From: Erysipelothrix aquatica
GTDB taxonomy: Bacteria; Bacillota_I; Bacilli_A; Erysipelotrichales; Erysipelotrichaceae
Assembly: GCF_009828775.2 (NCBI RefSeq)
Contig: NZ_WTSY02000017.1
Coordinates: forward strand, 1-46,196
DNA: 46,196 nucleotides
Direction of reading: 5' to 3'
The notes under the pieces were generated by a model, which saw nothing but the letters and a program-made list of their open reading frames with translations, searched no databases and had not been told where the DNA came from. Position 1 is the stretch's first letter; the number at the start of each line of letters is the position of its first letter. This document shows positions 33,933 to 43,699 of this stretch, piece by piece. A program made the translations under genes and the position numbers.

Positions 33933-36900
33933 TTAAGCTTCTATGCTAAAGTTTTCATCTTCAGCATTTGTTTCGTATTCTGAAATTTCATCTGCTGTAT
34001 CTGCTACAGGTTCTTCTTCAGGTGCAGTTCCGTATTGTGGAGCAATTTTTCCATCTTCAATACGTTCTTCACTTTCAATGATTTCTTCTTGGTTTTCATC
34101 TAAGAATTTAACATCAAGCGCCAATGCTTGGAGCTCATGTTTAAGCACTCGGAATGATTCTGGCATTCCTGGTTCAGGAATATCTTCACCATTTTGGATT
34201 GCGGCATAGGTCTTCGTACGTCCATTGACGTCATCAGACTTGATTGTAAGGATTTCTTGAAGTGTGTTTGCAGCACCATAAGCATAAAGTGCCCAAACTT
34301 CCATTTCTCCAAATCTTTGTCCACCATTTTGTGCCTTACCACCAAGTGGTTGTTGTGTAACAAGTGAGTACGGACCAGTTGCACGTGCATGTAATTTGTC
34401 ATCGATCATGTGTGATAGTTTCAACATGTACATAACACCGACTGAAATACGTTCATCGTAACGTTCACCAGAACGTCCATCATAAAGTACCATCTTACCG
34501 TCAGGTGCGACATTTCCTTCTTCCATGATGCGGAAGAGCTCATCTGTTTCGATACCATCGAAGACACTTGTCGCAAATTTAACGCCTAAGTTCTTCGCTG
34601 CAATACCTAAGTGTAACTCAAGAATTTGACCAATATTCATACGGCTCGGAACCCCTAATGGGTTAAGCATGATGTCAACTGGTGTTCCATCTTCCATGAA
34701 TGGCATATCTTCTTCAGGTAAGATACGGGAGATAACCCCTTTATTACCGTGACGACCCGCCATTTTATCTCCTTCAGAGATTTTACGTTTTTGTACAATA
34801 TATACTTTAACAGCTTCACTCACTCCAGGTGGCAAGTCATGGCCATCTTCACGACGGAAGATACGAATGTCTTGAACAATTCCTGATCCACCATGTGGAA
34901 CTTTAAGTGAGTTATCACGAACTTCTCGTGATTTCTCTCCAAAGATAGCAAGTAAGAGTTTTTCTTCTGGTGAAATTTCGCTTTGGCCTTTTGGTGTTAC
35001 CTTACCGACCAAAATATCGCCTTCTTTTACTTCAGCACCAATCATGACGATTCCACGTGCATCAAGGTGACGACTTGCTACTTCACTAACGTTTGGTATA
35101 TCGCGTGTAATTTCTTCAGGTCCGAGTTTTGTTTCACGGACTTCAATTGTATATTCTTCAATGTGGATTGATGTATAAACATCTTCTTTAACAAGGCGCT
35201 CACTCATGATGATCGCATCCTCGTAGTTATATCCATTCCATGTCATGAAGGCAACAGTAACGTTTTGTCCTAATGCCAACTCTCCATTTTGCATTGAAGG
35301 TCCATCCGCAAGAATATCTCCTGCAAATACTTTTTCACCAATCTTAACGAGTGGTTTTTGATTAATTGCAGTTCCTTGGTTTGAACGACGGAATTTTTGC
35401 ATTGTATATGTGCGAGGTTTTCCTTCAACACTATTCACAATGACTTTATTTGCGTCAACATATGAAACCATACCATCTGTCTTACAGATGACAGCAGATC
35501 CAGAGTCTTTCGCAATACGGTGTTCAATACCTGTTCCAACATAAGGTGAATTCGGAATTAAGAGTGGCACCGCTTGACGTTGCATGTTGGCACCCATGAG
35601 CGCACGAGACGCATCATCATTTTCAAGGAATGGAATCGCTGCAGTCGCAACAGAAACAATTTGTTTTGGTGAGACGTCAACCAATTCAACAGTCTCACGA
35701 CGTGCAAGAATGTTTTCTCCTTGGTAACGAACAACAACTTCATCATTTACAAGTTTGCCGTCAACAATTTCGTTCGCTTGCGCAATAACATATTCGAATT
35801 CATCATCAGCTGATAAGTAAACAACATCTTCAGATACATCACCATTTTCCGAAACGATTCGGTATGGTGTTTGGATGAATCCATAACGGTCAAGACGACC
35901 ATATGATGTTAAGTTAGAAATCAAACCAATGTTTGGTCCTTCAGGTGTTTCAATTGGACAGATACGGCCGTAGTGTGATGTATGAACGTCACGAACTTCG
36001 AATCCGGCACGATCACGCGTAAGACCACCCGGTCCTAACGCTGAAATACGACGTTTGTTTGTAAGTTCCGCTAATGGGTTTAATTGATCCATAAATTGTG
36101 ACAATTGGGATGAAGAGAAGAACTCTTTAACCATTGCTGTTAATGGACGAACGTTTGTAAGTGTTTTAGGTGTTAAGTTCGCAGAATCTGAAGAGATTGA
36201 CATACGCTCTTTAACGACACGTTCCATACGGCTTAACCCGATGCGGAATTGATTTTGGATTAATTCTCCAACGGTACGAATACGACGGTTTCCCAATTGG
36301 TCAATGTCATCTTCGTTTCCTAAACCATCTAAGAAGTTTAAGAAGTATGAGAATGTTGAATAGACGTCAGAAGCCACGATTGTTGTTTTATCTAACAATG
36401 GATCCATTCCGACAATTTTAACTTGGTCTTGAAGGTCTTCTGATGTCGAAACGTACATTTCTTGCATTGCTGCACCCACTAACCAAAGTGTTAATGGTCC
36501 ATCACTTAATGATTCAGTAACCAATTTTTCATTTGTTTTATTTAAACGTGGGTGGTTAACATTTGGCACAAATAAATCAACAACAGGTGTTCCTTTTGCT
36601 GACATCAATGTCTCTCCAGTTGCCGTTTGTAGACGACCAAATGTAAAGAGACGTTGTCCGTAGTTTAACACTGACCATACGTTATCAGCTGTTACTTGAA
36701 CAGGTTTTGCTGCAATTCCTGTATAGATTGTGATTTCAAATCCTTTGAGAGTTGCAATATCTTGCTCTGTTAAAACTGTTCCACGATCAAACTCAAAATT
36801 TTCTTCGTAGATATCTTTTGCAAGGATACGTCCTACTAAGTTAATGTCTTCAGTAACTTCAAATGTATCTACACCTGGAGCTGAGAAGATATTACGAAGT

Positions 36901-38066
36901 GGGAACACGTTCATGTATCCACCTTGGCGTAATACATCACGAACTTTATTGACATCATCACGGTGTGTGATGTGTGTTCCTTTTGCAAAAATCACATTTC
37001 CCTGAAGATCTACTAAATCTTCTGTTAGATATGTGTCTTTAATACGGTTAAAGATTTCAAGTTTTTTATGAAGTTTGAAACGTCCCGCTTTGTTAAGGTC
37101 ATAACGACGTGGATCTAAAAACTTCGCGTTCATCAAGTTAATCGCACCATCCGTTGTAGGAATCTCATCTGCACGTTGGTTTTCGTACATTGATCGTAAT
37201 GAATCCTCGAATGTTACGGTTTTGTCTAATGCTAATGTATTTACAAGTTCAGGATAGTTTCCGAAGTATGCAGTATAAAGTAGTGCATACAATGTCAAGA
37301 ACTCACGACGTTCACTATCTAACTCTTCCCACTCATCATGAACTGGTAAGTCCAATGTTCGTAAGAATGTCTTGAATGATGAAACATCAAAAGTATCTTC
37401 ACCTTCTTGTAAGTCTAAACTTAGACCAAATGCTTTGAATAGAATTGTAGAAACGATTGTACGTTTACGGTCAACTTTCATGTTTAAAACACGTCCGTTA
37501 GCAGCCTTACGATCGTCACTCATAAATTCTAACCATGTACCACGGCTTGGGATAAGTTCTGACATGAATGTCTCACGGCCAGTCTTATCATCTGTTTCGG
37601 ACTTAAAGTATGCCCCTGGTGAACGAACAATTTGTGATACGATTACACGTTCTGCACCATTAATGATAAATGTTCCGTTATCTGTCATTAAAGGAAGATC
37701 GCCTAAAAAGACTTCTTCTTCTTTTTCGATAACTTCACCTGTTTGTTTGTTAATTATTTCAAGACGCATGACAGCACGTAAAGGCGCGGCATAGTTTGCC
37801 TCGCGTGATCGACTCTCTTCTACATCATATTTCGGTTCTCCGAATGAGTAACCAACAAATTTCAGTTTTACATTTTCGTTATAACTTTGAATAGGATAGA
37901 TTTCATTGAAAACCTCATCGAGACCTTCATTTTTAAACCATTCATACGCTTCCGTTTGAATTTCTACTAAATTTGGCAATTCCAAAGTTCCACTAACTTG
38001 TGAGTAGTCACGACGTGTCGCTTTGTTACCAAATTTCTTTACACTATATACTTGGTTTTTTCCCAT
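33933..38066 (-). CDS. rpoB: RNA polymerase beta subunit
   Basis: 1377 residues with all RpoB regions in order: [19 protein letters not shown] near 135, the rifampicin region [19 protein letters not shown] near 657-675, [33 protein letters not shown] and [15 protein letters not shown]. Residue 670 (codon 36057-36059, AAC) is Asn where E. coli has His526, and the E. coli Asn518 position is Leu; such changes weaken rifampicin binding. The acidic C-terminal tail ([14 protein letters not shown] onwards) is longer than in E. coli. A promoter and a hairpin lie between it and rsmC. Confidence 0.98.
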   Translation of the reverse strand: MGKNQVYSVKKFGNKATRRDYSQVSGTLELPNLVEIQTEAYEWFKNEGLDEVFNEIYPIQSYNENVKLKFVGYSFGEPKYDVEESRSREANYAAPLRAVMRLEIINKQTGEVIEKEEEVFLGDLPLMTDNGTFIINGAERVIVSQIVRSPGAYFKSETDDKTGRETFMSELIPSRGTWLEFMSDDRKAANGRVLNMKVDRKRTIVSTILFKAFGLSLDLQEGEDTFDVSSFKTFLRTLDLPVHDEWEELDSERREFLTLYALLYTAYFGNYPELVNTLALDKTVTFEDSLRSMYENQRADEIPTTDGAINLMNAKFLDPRRYDLNKAGRFKLHKKLEIFNRIKDTYLTEDLVDLQGNVIFAKGTHITHRDDVNKVRDVLRQGGYMNVFPLRNIFSAPGVDTFEVTEDINLVGRILAKDIYEENFEFDRGTVLTEQDIATLKGFEITIYTGIAAKPVQVTADNVWSVLNYGQRLFTFGRLQTATGETLMSAKGTPVVDLFVPNVNHPRLNKTNEKLVTESLSDGPLTLWLVGAAMQEMYVSTSEDLQDQVKIVGMDPLLDKTTIVASDVYSTFSYFLNFLDGLGNEDDIDQLGNRRIRTVGELIQNQFRIGLSRMERVVKERMSISSDSANLTPKTLTNVRPLTAMVKEFFSSSQLSQFMDQLNPLAELTNKRRISALGPGGLTRDRAGFEVRDVHTSHYGRICPIETPEGPNIGLISNLTSYGRLDRYGFIQTPYRIVSENGDVSEDVVYLSADDEFEYVIAQANEIVDGKLVNDEVVVRYQGENILARRETVELVDVSPKQIVSVATAAIPFLENDDASRALMGANMQRQAVPLLIPNSPYVGTGIEHRIAKDSGSAVICKTDGMVSYVDANKVIVNSVEGKPRTYTMQKFRRSNQGTAINQKPLVKIGEKVFAGDILADGPSMQNGELALGQNVTVAFMTWNGYNYEDAIIMSERLVKEDVYTSIHIEEYTIEVRETKLGPEEITRDIPNVSEVASRHLDARGIVMIGAEVKEGDILVGKVTPKGQSEISPEEKLLLAIFGEKSREVRDNSLKVPHGGSGIVQDIRIFRREDGHDLPPGVSEAVKVYIVQKRKISEGDKMAGRHGNKGVISRILPEEDMPFMEDGTPVDIMLNPLGVPSRMNIGQILELHLGIAAKNLGVKFATSVFDGIETDELFRIMEEGNVAPDGKMVLYDGRSGERYDERISVGVMYMLKLSHMIDDKLHARATGPYSLVTQQPLGGKAQNGGQRFGEMEVWALYAYGAANTLQEILTIKSDDVNGRTKTYAAIQNGEDIPEPGMPESFRVLKHELQALALDVKFLDENQEEIIESEERIEDGKIAPQYGTAPEEEPVADTADEISEYETNAEDENFSIEA

Positions 38067-38097
38067 TTATGCCATCCTTTCCTGTACTTTTACAACA

Positions 38098-38130
38098 ACC
38101 AAAAAAACGCGCATAAATCCACTATTATGC
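38098..38130 (-). terminator. Attenuator-like hairpin before rpoB
   Basis: Stem GCATAA/TTATGC with an 8-base loop, then GCG and seven T on the minus strand. It lies between the rpoB promoter and the rpoB start, so it must be leaky or controlled. Confidence 0.55.
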
Positions 38131-38138
38131 AATTTTAT

Positions 38139-38167
38139 ATGTTATCACTTCGTGATCCATAAGTCAA
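38139..38167 (-). promoter_or_regulatory. Internal promoter for rpoBC
   Basis: -35 TTGACT at 38162-38167 overlaps the stop codon of rsmC; 17-base spacer; -10 TAACAT at 38139-38144. The RNA would pass through the hairpin at 38098-38130. Confidence 0.65.
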
Positions 38168-38745
38168 TCTTTTTTGGCTTGATAGACATAAAAACCTTTG
38201 TCTTTTTTTAGTAGTTCGCAATTACCAAATAATTCGACACATTTTGCCTGCGCACTTTTAGCACCATGAGATTTTCTCATAACAAATATGAATGACCCAC
38301 CGCGAGTAAGTGATTCGTACGCCGAATCGAATAATTCGTATAATTTTTCTTTTCCAACACGAATTGGGGGATTACTTATGACTGCATCAAACGTTCCCGT
38401 CAACCCATCTTGAACGATATTTTTTCCTTTTACATCATGCCGTTTGAAATTTAAGTTTGCGAGTTCAACTGCACGTGGGTTAACATCAACCCCTGTGATA
38501 TTGATATCAAAGTATGATGACAAGATAACGCCAATCACACCAATGCCACTTCCTAAATCCGCAACATTTCCCGTTAATTCTTGATTTGTCACAACTTTCA
38601 AAAGGACTTCGGTCCCTCGATCTAGACCATTTTTAGAAAACACACCATCATCTGAATGAACGACATATTCAATGTCTAAAAACCGGAAAGGAACTTCTTT
38701 CCGGTTTTGCTTTAGATCTGAATTGTCTGTAAAGTAATGACTCAC
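38164..38745 (-). CDS. rsmC: RsmC/YbxB-like rRNA guanine-N2 methyltransferase
   Basis: 193 residues, a single catalytic domain as in B. subtilis YbxB, not the two-domain E. coli RsmC. The SAM motif is VADLGSGIGVIGV, Asp of TGVDVNPRAVELA binds the ribose, and VISNPPI is the N-methyltransferase motif. It is expected to methylate a guanine of 16S rRNA. The position between rplL and rpoB is the same as in Bacillus. Gap to rplL is 24 bases with no terminator. Confidence 0.88.
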   Translation of the reverse strand: MSHYFTDNSDLKQNRKEVPFRFLDIEYVVHSDDGVFSKNGLDRGTEVLLKVVTNQELTGNVADLGSGIGVIGVILSSYFDINITGVDVNPRAVELANLNFKRHDVKGKNIVQDGLTGTFDAVISNPPIRVGKEKLYELFDSAYESLTRGGSFIFVMRKSHGAKSAQAKCVELFGNCELLKKDKGFYVYQAKKD

Positions 38746-38769
38746 AGATTATCTTCAATCAGTTTTGAA

Positions 38770-39141
38770 TTATTTAACTTCAACAACTGCGCCAGCTTCC
38801 ATGAGCTTAGCTTTAAGCTCTTCAGCTTCTGCAGGTTTGATGTTTTCTTTGATTGCTGCTGGTGCGCTGTCAACTAATGCTTTAGCTTCCATCATACCAA
38901 GACCTGTGATTTCACGAAGTGCTTTGATGACTCCAACTTTTGAACCGCTGATTTCTTTGATGTAAACTGAAACTTCGCTTGGTCCTTCTGCTTCTTCTTC
39001 AGCACCTGCTGCTGCAACTGCTACTGGAGCTGCTGCGCTAACTCCGAACTCTTCTTCGATTGCTTTTACTAATTCGTTTAATTCAAGAATTGTCATTTCC
39101 TTTAGGGAAGCGATTAATTCTTCTGATGTTAATTTAGCCAT
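38770..39141 (-). CDS. rplL: 50S ribosomal protein L7/L12
   Basis: 123 residues, the usual size. N-terminal dimer domain ([24 protein letters not shown]), an Ala/Glu-rich hinge ([18 protein letters not shown]) and the C-terminal domain that binds translation factors ([23 protein letters not shown]). It forms the ribosomal stalk on L10, whose gene lies 20 bases upstream. The ribosome site is AGAAGGAGA. Confidence 0.98.
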   Translation of the reverse strand: MAKLTSEELIASLKEMTILELNELVKAIEEEFGVSAAAPVAVAAAGAEEEAEGPSEVSVYIKEISGSKVGVIKALREITGLGMMEAKALVDSAPAAIKENIKPAEAEELKAKLMEAGAVVEVK

Positions 39142-39161
39142 TGTAAATTTTCTCCTTCTAA

Positions 39162-39755
39162 TTAAGCTTCAGTTGTTTCTTCAACAACTGCTTCTGCTGC
39201 TACTTCTTCTGTAGCTTCTTCAGCTACTGCTTCAGCAGCTGTTTCTTCAACAACAACTCCTTCAGCTTCTGCACGTTGTTCTGCCACTTGTGACACAGCA
39301 TATGCAAAGCTTCGGATTGGTGATTGGAACATACCAAGTAACATTGAAATCATGCCATCGTGGTTTGGTAATGCTGAAAGTTCTTTAATTTCTTCAGCGT
39401 TAACGATGTTTCCGTCAACTACACCAGCCTTGAGGACTAATTTTTTGTTTTTCTTAGCAAATTGTGCAAGTACACGGCTAGGTGCCACTGCATCAGTACC
39501 AAACGCTACAGCGTTAGGTCCTACTAATTCATCTTTTAAGCCTTCAAATTCTGTACCTTCAACTGCTCGTTGGAATAATTTGTTCTTGTAAACTTTGAAC
39601 TCAATTCCTTCTTCACGAAGTTGGCGACGTAGTGTTGTAATTTGTACAACGTCTAATCCGTGATACTCAACAATAATTGATGATGCTGAATTTTTAACCT
39701 TATCTTGAATCTCTGCAACAACTGCTTTCTTATTTTCTAAGACTTCGTTACGCAA
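39162..39755 (-). CDS. rplJ: 50S ribosomal protein L10
   Basis: 197 residues from a TTG start at 39753-39755. GGAGGTG at the right distance points to this TTG; the ATG at 39768-39770 is open in frame but overlaps that ribosome site. The protein starts [18 protein letters not shown], with [20 protein letters not shown], and a long Ala/Glu-rich C-terminus (from ~170) that holds L7/L12 dimers and ends in an acidic tail. It is autoregulated in Firmicutes through the leader RNA seen upstream at 39806-39894. Confidence 0.95.
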   Translation of the reverse strand: MRNEVLENKKAVVAEIQDKVKNSASSIIVEYHGLDVVQITTLRRQLREEGIEFKVYKNKLFQRAVEGTEFEGLKDELVGPNAVAFGTDAVAPSRVLAQFAKKNKKLVLKAGVVDGNIVNAEEIKELSALPNHDGMISMLLGMFQSPIRSFAYAVSQVAEQRAEAEGVVVEETAAEAVAEEATEEVAAEAVVEETTEA

Positions 39756-39805
39756 ATGATTCACCTCCATTCGATCTCGCGGAAATCAAATTATAACCAA
39801 ATAAA

Positions 39806-39894
39806 TAAACCCACATCAAAGACGTAGGTTTAAAAGTTTTTTATACTTTTACCTCGGCAACATGATTAAGCGCTAGGCCGTTGCTGTCTTTGGC
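39806..39894 (-). ncRNA. Ribosomal L10 leader (autoregulatory RNA)
   Basis: The minus-strand RNA has AAAGACAGCAAC, then CTTAATCATGTTGCCGAGGT (39851-39890): the GACAGCA...TTAAT...TGCCGAGGT core known from the L10 leader that binds L10 or L10-L12. GCAAC pairs with GTTGC. A second hairpin, TAAACCTACGTC/GATGTGGGTTTA with G-U pairs (39806-39832), follows and is the expression platform, then TTTATTTATTT. It sits 51 bases before the L10 start codon. Confidence 0.8.
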
Positions 39895-39913
39895 ATATTT
39901 TGATAACACTAGT

Positions 39914-39941
39914 ATTTTACCAACATTTGAGCGAATGTCAA
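39914..39941 (-). promoter_or_regulatory. Promoter of the rplJL-rpoBC operon
   Basis: -35 TTGACA (perfect) at 39936-39941, 16-base spacer, -10 TAAAAT at 39914-39919, minus strand. RNA start near 39907, giving a leader of about 150 bases that includes the L10 element. Confidence 0.7.
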
Positions 39942-40006
39942 TCTTATCGCGACATTTTTTCCATTTATTTCTAGAAAGTATTACATATTTGTTGATGTGC
40001 TGTTTT

Positions 40007-40861
40007 TTAGAGACTATTATCAGGCATTTTAGGGATACATCGGTGTTTCGACTTATTATGGCGTGTATTATAGAGTGCAAACGTGAGCTGCCATTGATCG
40101 CTCAGACTTAGATGATTGTATGTTGTTGCGATTTCATCGAAGCATCGCCAAAACTTTGGACCGAAATCCTCACTCGTTATTATATTTCGGAGGATGAGAG
40201 ATGCCCATAGCGGATTATCGCGATAGTATTCAGACTGTTTATAGTCTTCCACAACCGTCGATAAATGATGATATGTTTGTTTATTGTAAGTTGCTATCGA
40301 AAGTTCTGGGTAAACGGTCACAATTTTGTATTGGTACCCATCTTGTGTAATCGGAATCCCCACAGACCCAGGATTGATAAAGTATTTATTGCCATAGTAA
40401 TAATTTTGAGCATCATGGGAGTGACCAAATAGACAAATATCAAAGTCATAAACCCTTATGAGATTATCAAACGCCTTTTCAATTGACGGATAGTGTTCAA
40501 AGCCATCGCCATGGACTACAAGAACGCGATAGTTACCCAATTTTACTTCTTCAACTTTAGGCAATGCTTTTATGTATTTACGATTTGCTTGGGTTAAATT
40601 CGCATACGTCCATGCGATTGGTTCCAGATTAATCGGAACATGATTGAAGTCAAACGTTTCAAAGATGCGCTCTCGATTCCCAGAAATTTGGATTCCTCCA
40701 TATTTCATTACCAAATCAAGTACTTCGTTATCTTGATAGCCATCTGTAATATAATCGCCGAGAAAAATAATCTGATCAACATTTCGGCTTTGAGCATCAC
40801 TTATCGCCCACTTTAATCCGTTCAAATTCGAATGAATATCACTAATTACCGCAACTTTCAT
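40007..40861 (-). CDS. Metallophosphoesterase, YfcE/calcineurin-like
   Basis: 284 residues. The motif series is complete: DIHSN at 8-12, GDYITDG, GNRE, VHGD and GHSH, which together hold two metal ions. A C-terminal helical extension (~190-284) is not assigned. Members act on phosphodiesters or nucleotides; the substrate here is unknown. GAGG precedes the ATG. It lies directly upstream of the rplJ leader on the same strand without a clear terminator, so some read-through into the ribosomal operon is possible. Confidence 0.85.
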   Translation of the reverse strand: MKVAVISDIHSNLNGLKWAISDAQSRNVDQIIFLGDYITDGYQDNEVLDLVMKYGGIQISGNRERIFETFDFNHVPINLEPIAWTYANLTQANRKYIKALPKVEEVKLGNYRVLVVHGDGFEHYPSIEKAFDNLIRVYDFDICLFGHSHDAQNYYYGNKYFINPGSVGIPITQDGYQYKIVTVYPELSIATYNKQTYHHLSTVVEDYKQSEYYRDNPLWASLILRNIITSEDFGPKFWRCFDEIATTYNHLSLSDQWQLTFALYNTRHNKSKHRCIPKMPDNSL

Positions 40862-40903
40862 AGATATTGCCTCGTTTCTGTTGTCTCGATTTTAACACAA
40901 ACA

Positions 40904-40921
40904 AAGGAGCTTTCGCTCCTT
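40904..40921 (-). terminator. Weak terminator after the XRE regulator gene
   Basis: Perfect stem AAGGAGC/GCTCCTT with a GAAA tetraloop on the minus strand and a broken T-run (TTGTTTG). Confidence 0.6.
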
Positions 40922-40940
40922 CCATCAAACACTTATGTTG

Positions 40941-41330
40941 TTATTCTGCTGTGTTTCTTGCGATTACCGAACTATTGACGAGACAATCGAACAATTCATC
41001 GACAAGTAAAAGCTTGTCAGCTTCATCCAGGCTATATAAATCAACACCTAGTTCTTCGTGTGAACTCACGTTGTTAACAACGTGGAATAAATTTCTCTTA
41101 ATACTCACTGCACAATGCTTTTGATCGATTGCGTCGGGTACCTCTCGAACCAGGGTATCAATCGTTACTTTCAATTCATTTGAAAGACGAATGAGGTTCC
41201 TCATATCAGGATTCGAGTTCCCACTTTCCCATTTCGCAACAGCTTGTTGCGAATAGTTTATACGTGAAGCTAATTTATTCTGTGTTAGACGGAGTTCTTT
41301 TCTAATTTTTCTTAAATTAAAATGTAACAT
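40941..41330 (-). CDS. XRE-family transcriptional regulator
   Basis: 129 residues from the second Met (ATG at 41330): a TATAAT promoter box at 41350-41355 overlaps the upstream in-frame ATG. The Cro/CI-type helix-turn-helix is RKIRKELRLTQNKLASRINYSQQAVAKWESGNSNPDMRNL (about 6-45, split by the turn). The C-terminal 65 residues are acidic and not recognised. It is divergent from the TraB-like gene, which it may control. Confidence 0.8.
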   Translation of the reverse strand: MLHFNLRKIRKELRLTQNKLASRINYSQQAVAKWESGNSNPDMRNLIRLSNELKVTIDTLVREVPDAIDQKHCAVSIKRNLFHVVNNVSSHEELGVDLYSLDEADKLLLVDELFDCLVNSSVIARNTAE

Positions 41331-41471
41331 CTTTCCATCACCGCGTTTCATTATACATGATTTTACGCATTTTAATATGCTTTTTCACAAGTTTATTCAT
41401 ACTTTTCGCAATTTATTTAAAAATTCCAATTTTAGAGTATTTTTTGGTATCATATGGCTAGAGGTAATTGC

Positions 41472-42617
41472 ATGAAAACGATAAATTTTGAAAATAAAGT
41501 GATCCATTTTGTTTCTACTGCCCACGTATCAAAAGAATCCGTTGAAGAAGTTAAAATGGTGATTGAAACAACGCAACCCGATGCCGTCTGTATTGAGCTC
41601 GATGCGCAACGTGCACATAGTCTACAGCATCGTGATGAACAAAAAGACATCGATATCAAACAAGTCATTAAAAATAAGAAAGTCGGATCGTTTGTAACCA
41701 ACTTGATTCTATCATCCTATCAGAAGCGCATGGCTGATGACCTTGACACACAAGTTGGTCAAGAAATGCTTCAGGCAATCGAAAGTGCCCAAGTGGTTGG
41801 TGCACGAACACATATGATTGACCGTGATGTTCAAGTGACATTTCAGCGCATATGGCGTAATCTGACATTCTGGAAGAAACTTAACTTAATTGCAACGTTA
41901 ATCACAAGTTTCTTTACAGATGACACTGTTGATGGCGCCGATATTGAAGCCCTAAAACAAAGTGACTTACTTTTTGAAGCTGTACGGGAAATGGATGAGC
42001 ACCTGCCGGATGTTTCGTTGCGCCTTTTGCACGAACGCAACTACTACATGGCCGAGAAGATTAAAGCCGTTTATGGCGATACATTAGTTGTTGTGATTGG
42101 TGCCGCTCATACCGAGGGGATTATTGAAGCTTTGTATGAAACGCATTCGCTAAGCGAGCTCAATGTTGTGCCGCCTAAGAAAAAGAATTCTTGGGTTCAA
42201 TGGCTTGTTCCTGGAATCTTGATTCTACTTGTGACACTGCTTACTTTTAGAAACCCACAAGTAGGACTACAGCAATTTCTTGTGTGGATGGGTCTAAGTG
42301 CCGGACTAGCAACACTGGGGGCGATCATTGCCGGAGCACACCCACTCACTATCCTCACCACGTTGGTCACTGCGCCAATCGGAACGTTAAGCCCCTTTCT
42401 TGCAGTTGGAATTTTCGCAGGTCTCATGGAAGCCTATCAACGCCCACCGACCACGAAGGATTTTAACGCTTTGGCAGACGACATCTCAAAGCCGAAACGC
42501 TGGTTTCAAAATAAGGTCTTACGTATTTTACTCGTATTGTTACTCACCAACTTGCTCAGTTCAATTGGAACATTTATTGCGGGTGGAAATATCATTAAAA
42601 CCCTCTTCAACTTTTAG
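41472..42617 (+). CDS. TraB/PrgY-family membrane protein
   Basis: 381 residues from the ATG at 41472, with AGAGG seven bases upstream; a frame extension to 41454 has no ribosome site. The N-terminal TraB domain has STAHVSKESVEEVK at 14-27 and CIELDAQRAHSL, and VVVIGAAHTEGI closes it near 205-217: the two His motifs of the TraB/TIKI fold. The C-terminus has several membrane helices (from about 238, 265, 300 and 350). PrgY, a relative, inactivates peptide pheromone in Enterococcus; the role here is unknown. The terminator overlaps the stop codon. Confidence 0.85.
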   Translation: MKTINFENKVIHFVSTAHVSKESVEEVKMVIETTQPDAVCIELDAQRAHSLQHRDEQKDIDIKQVIKNKKVGSFVTNLILSSYQKRMADDLDTQVGQEMLQAIESAQVVGARTHMIDRDVQVTFQRIWRNLTFWKKLNLIATLITSFFTDDTVDGADIEALKQSDLLFEAVREMDEHLPDVSLRLLHERNYYMAEKIKAVYGDTLVVVIGAAHTEGIIEALYETHSLSELNVVPPKKKNSWVQWLVPGILILLVTLLTFRNPQVGLQQFLVWMGLSAGLATLGAIIAGAHPLTILTTLVTAPIGTLSPFLAVGIFAGLMEAYQRPPTTKDFNALADDISKPKRWFQNKVLRILLVLLLTNLLSSIGTFIAGGNIIKTLFNF

Positions 42618-42638
42618 CCTCTTCCAAGAGGCTTTTAA
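42616..42638 (+). terminator. Terminator of the TraB-like gene
   Basis: Stem AGCCTCTT/AAGAGGCT with a 2-base centre, overlapping the stop codon; TTTTAATTT follows. Confidence 0.8.
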
Positions 42639-42687
42639 TTTATCTCTGTTTAAATATAACGTATAATTACATGTAGGAGGATCACAC

Positions 42688-43527
42688 ATGAAAAACTATA
42701 CATTAACGAATGGCGTTGAAGTACCTGCAATCGGTTTTGGAACCTGGCAAACCCCGGATGGCGACGTTGCTAAAGCATCTGTGCTTAAAGCTCTGGATGT
42801 CGGTTACCGTCACATCGATACTGCAACCATTTATGGTAACGAGCAAAGTGTTGGGGATGCAATTGTAGAAAGTGGCATTGATCGCAACGACCTTTTTATC
42901 ACTACAAAGTTATGGAATGATATGCGTCATTATGACGAGGTTATGACTGCGATTGACGCCTCTTTAGAAAAATTACAGATTGATGTCATTGATTTGTATT
43001 TAGTCCATTGGCCCAACCCTGTCGCATATCGTGATGACTGGAAAGGCATTAACAGTGAAACATGGCGTGCTATTGAGGATGCATACGATCAAGGCAAACT
43101 TCGTGCGATTGGTGTTTCTAATTTCCACCAACATCATCTTGAAGCATTGTACGAAACAGCTCGGATCAAGCCTATGGTTAATCAAATTTACTTAAACCCT
43201 AGTGATATGCAGGCCGAGCTTGTAGCGTATAATACTGACCACGGCATGCTTACAGAAGCATACAGTCCATTGGGAACTGGGAATCTTTTCGAAGTTCCGG
43301 AACTCATTGCGATAGCGAAACAGTATAACCGCACCGTTGCACAGGTAACACTCCGTTGGTCCTTACAGCACGGATTCTTGCCGTTGCCCAAATCGGTAAC
43401 ACCTTCACGCATCGAAGAAAACTTCCAAATCCATGATTTTGAACTTTCTAACGAGGATATGGCACGCATTGATGCTTTACATGGCGTTGCGGGAACAGCA
43501 CCAGACCCCGATACCAAGAATTATTAA
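42688..43527 (+). CDS. Aldo/keto reductase
   Basis: 279 residues, a TIM-barrel AKR. The catalytic tetrad is complete: Asp and Tyr in HIDTATIYGNE, Lys in TTKLWND, His in LVHWPNP. The C-terminal NADPH-binding segment is LPKSVTPSRIEEN. The length and motifs fit the 2,5-diketogluconate/methylglyoxal reductase group (YvgN type). AGGAGGA precedes the ATG. A single-gene unit. The substrate is not evident; a general carbonyl detoxification role is likely. Confidence 0.92.
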   Translation: MKNYTLTNGVEVPAIGFGTWQTPDGDVAKASVLKALDVGYRHIDTATIYGNEQSVGDAIVESGIDRNDLFITTKLWNDMRHYDEVMTAIDASLEKLQIDVIDLYLVHWPNPVAYRDDWKGINSETWRAIEDAYDQGKLRAIGVSNFHQHHLEALYETARIKPMVNQIYLNPSDMQAELVAYNTDHGMLTEAYSPLGTGNLFEVPELIAIAKQYNRTVAQVTLRWSLQHGFLPLPKSVTPSRIEENFQIHDFELSNEDMARIDALHGVAGTAPDPDTKNY

Positions 43528-43536
43528 TCTCACCAC

Positions 43537-43593
43537 GAATCCAAAGTCAACATTAGTCGTTTAGGCTTTATTGATGACTTTGGATTCTCTTTT
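43537..43593 (+). terminator. Terminator after the aldo/keto reductase, with a long loop
   Basis: Perfect 13-bp stem GAATCCAAAGTCA/TGACTTTGGATTC with a 25-base loop, then TCTTTTT. Confidence 0.75.
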
Positions 43594-43604
43594 TATGGCA
43601 TAAC

Positions 43605-43634
43605 TTGCATGAATTGCAATTCTTGCCGTATACT
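43605..43634 (+). promoter_or_regulatory. Candidate pullulanase promoter
   Basis: -35 TTGCAT at 43605-43610, 18-base spacer, -10 TATACT at 43629-43634. Confidence 0.5.
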
Positions 43635-43652
43635 TTAAAGGCTTAATTTTGT

Positions 43653-43678
43653 TCAACCGTAACATGTTTCATGTTGAA
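43653..43678 (+). promoter_or_regulatory. Inverted repeat in the pullulanase leader
   Basis: AACATG/CATGTT around TTT at 43661-43675, with TTCAAC and GTTGAA as an outer pair. It lies between the candidate promoter and the start codon and could be an operator for a maltose-type regulator; no other copy was seen. Confidence 0.4.
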
Positions 43679-43699
43679 TAATTTAGAAAGGGTGATTTT

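Noticed and set aside
39790-39795. TATAAT just before rplJ as its promoter
   Set aside because: Only 35 bases before the start and after the leader hairpin; the TTGACA promoter at 39914-39941 leaves room for the L10 leader.
39841-40080. 79-codon minus-strand frame before rplJ
   Set aside because: No ribosome site; it overlaps the promoter and the L10 leader RNA, whose conserved core explains the sequence better.
41370-41383. GCAT-TTTAAT-ATGC as an XRE operator
   Set aside because: Short, imperfect and A/T-rich; no second copy, so chance is likely.
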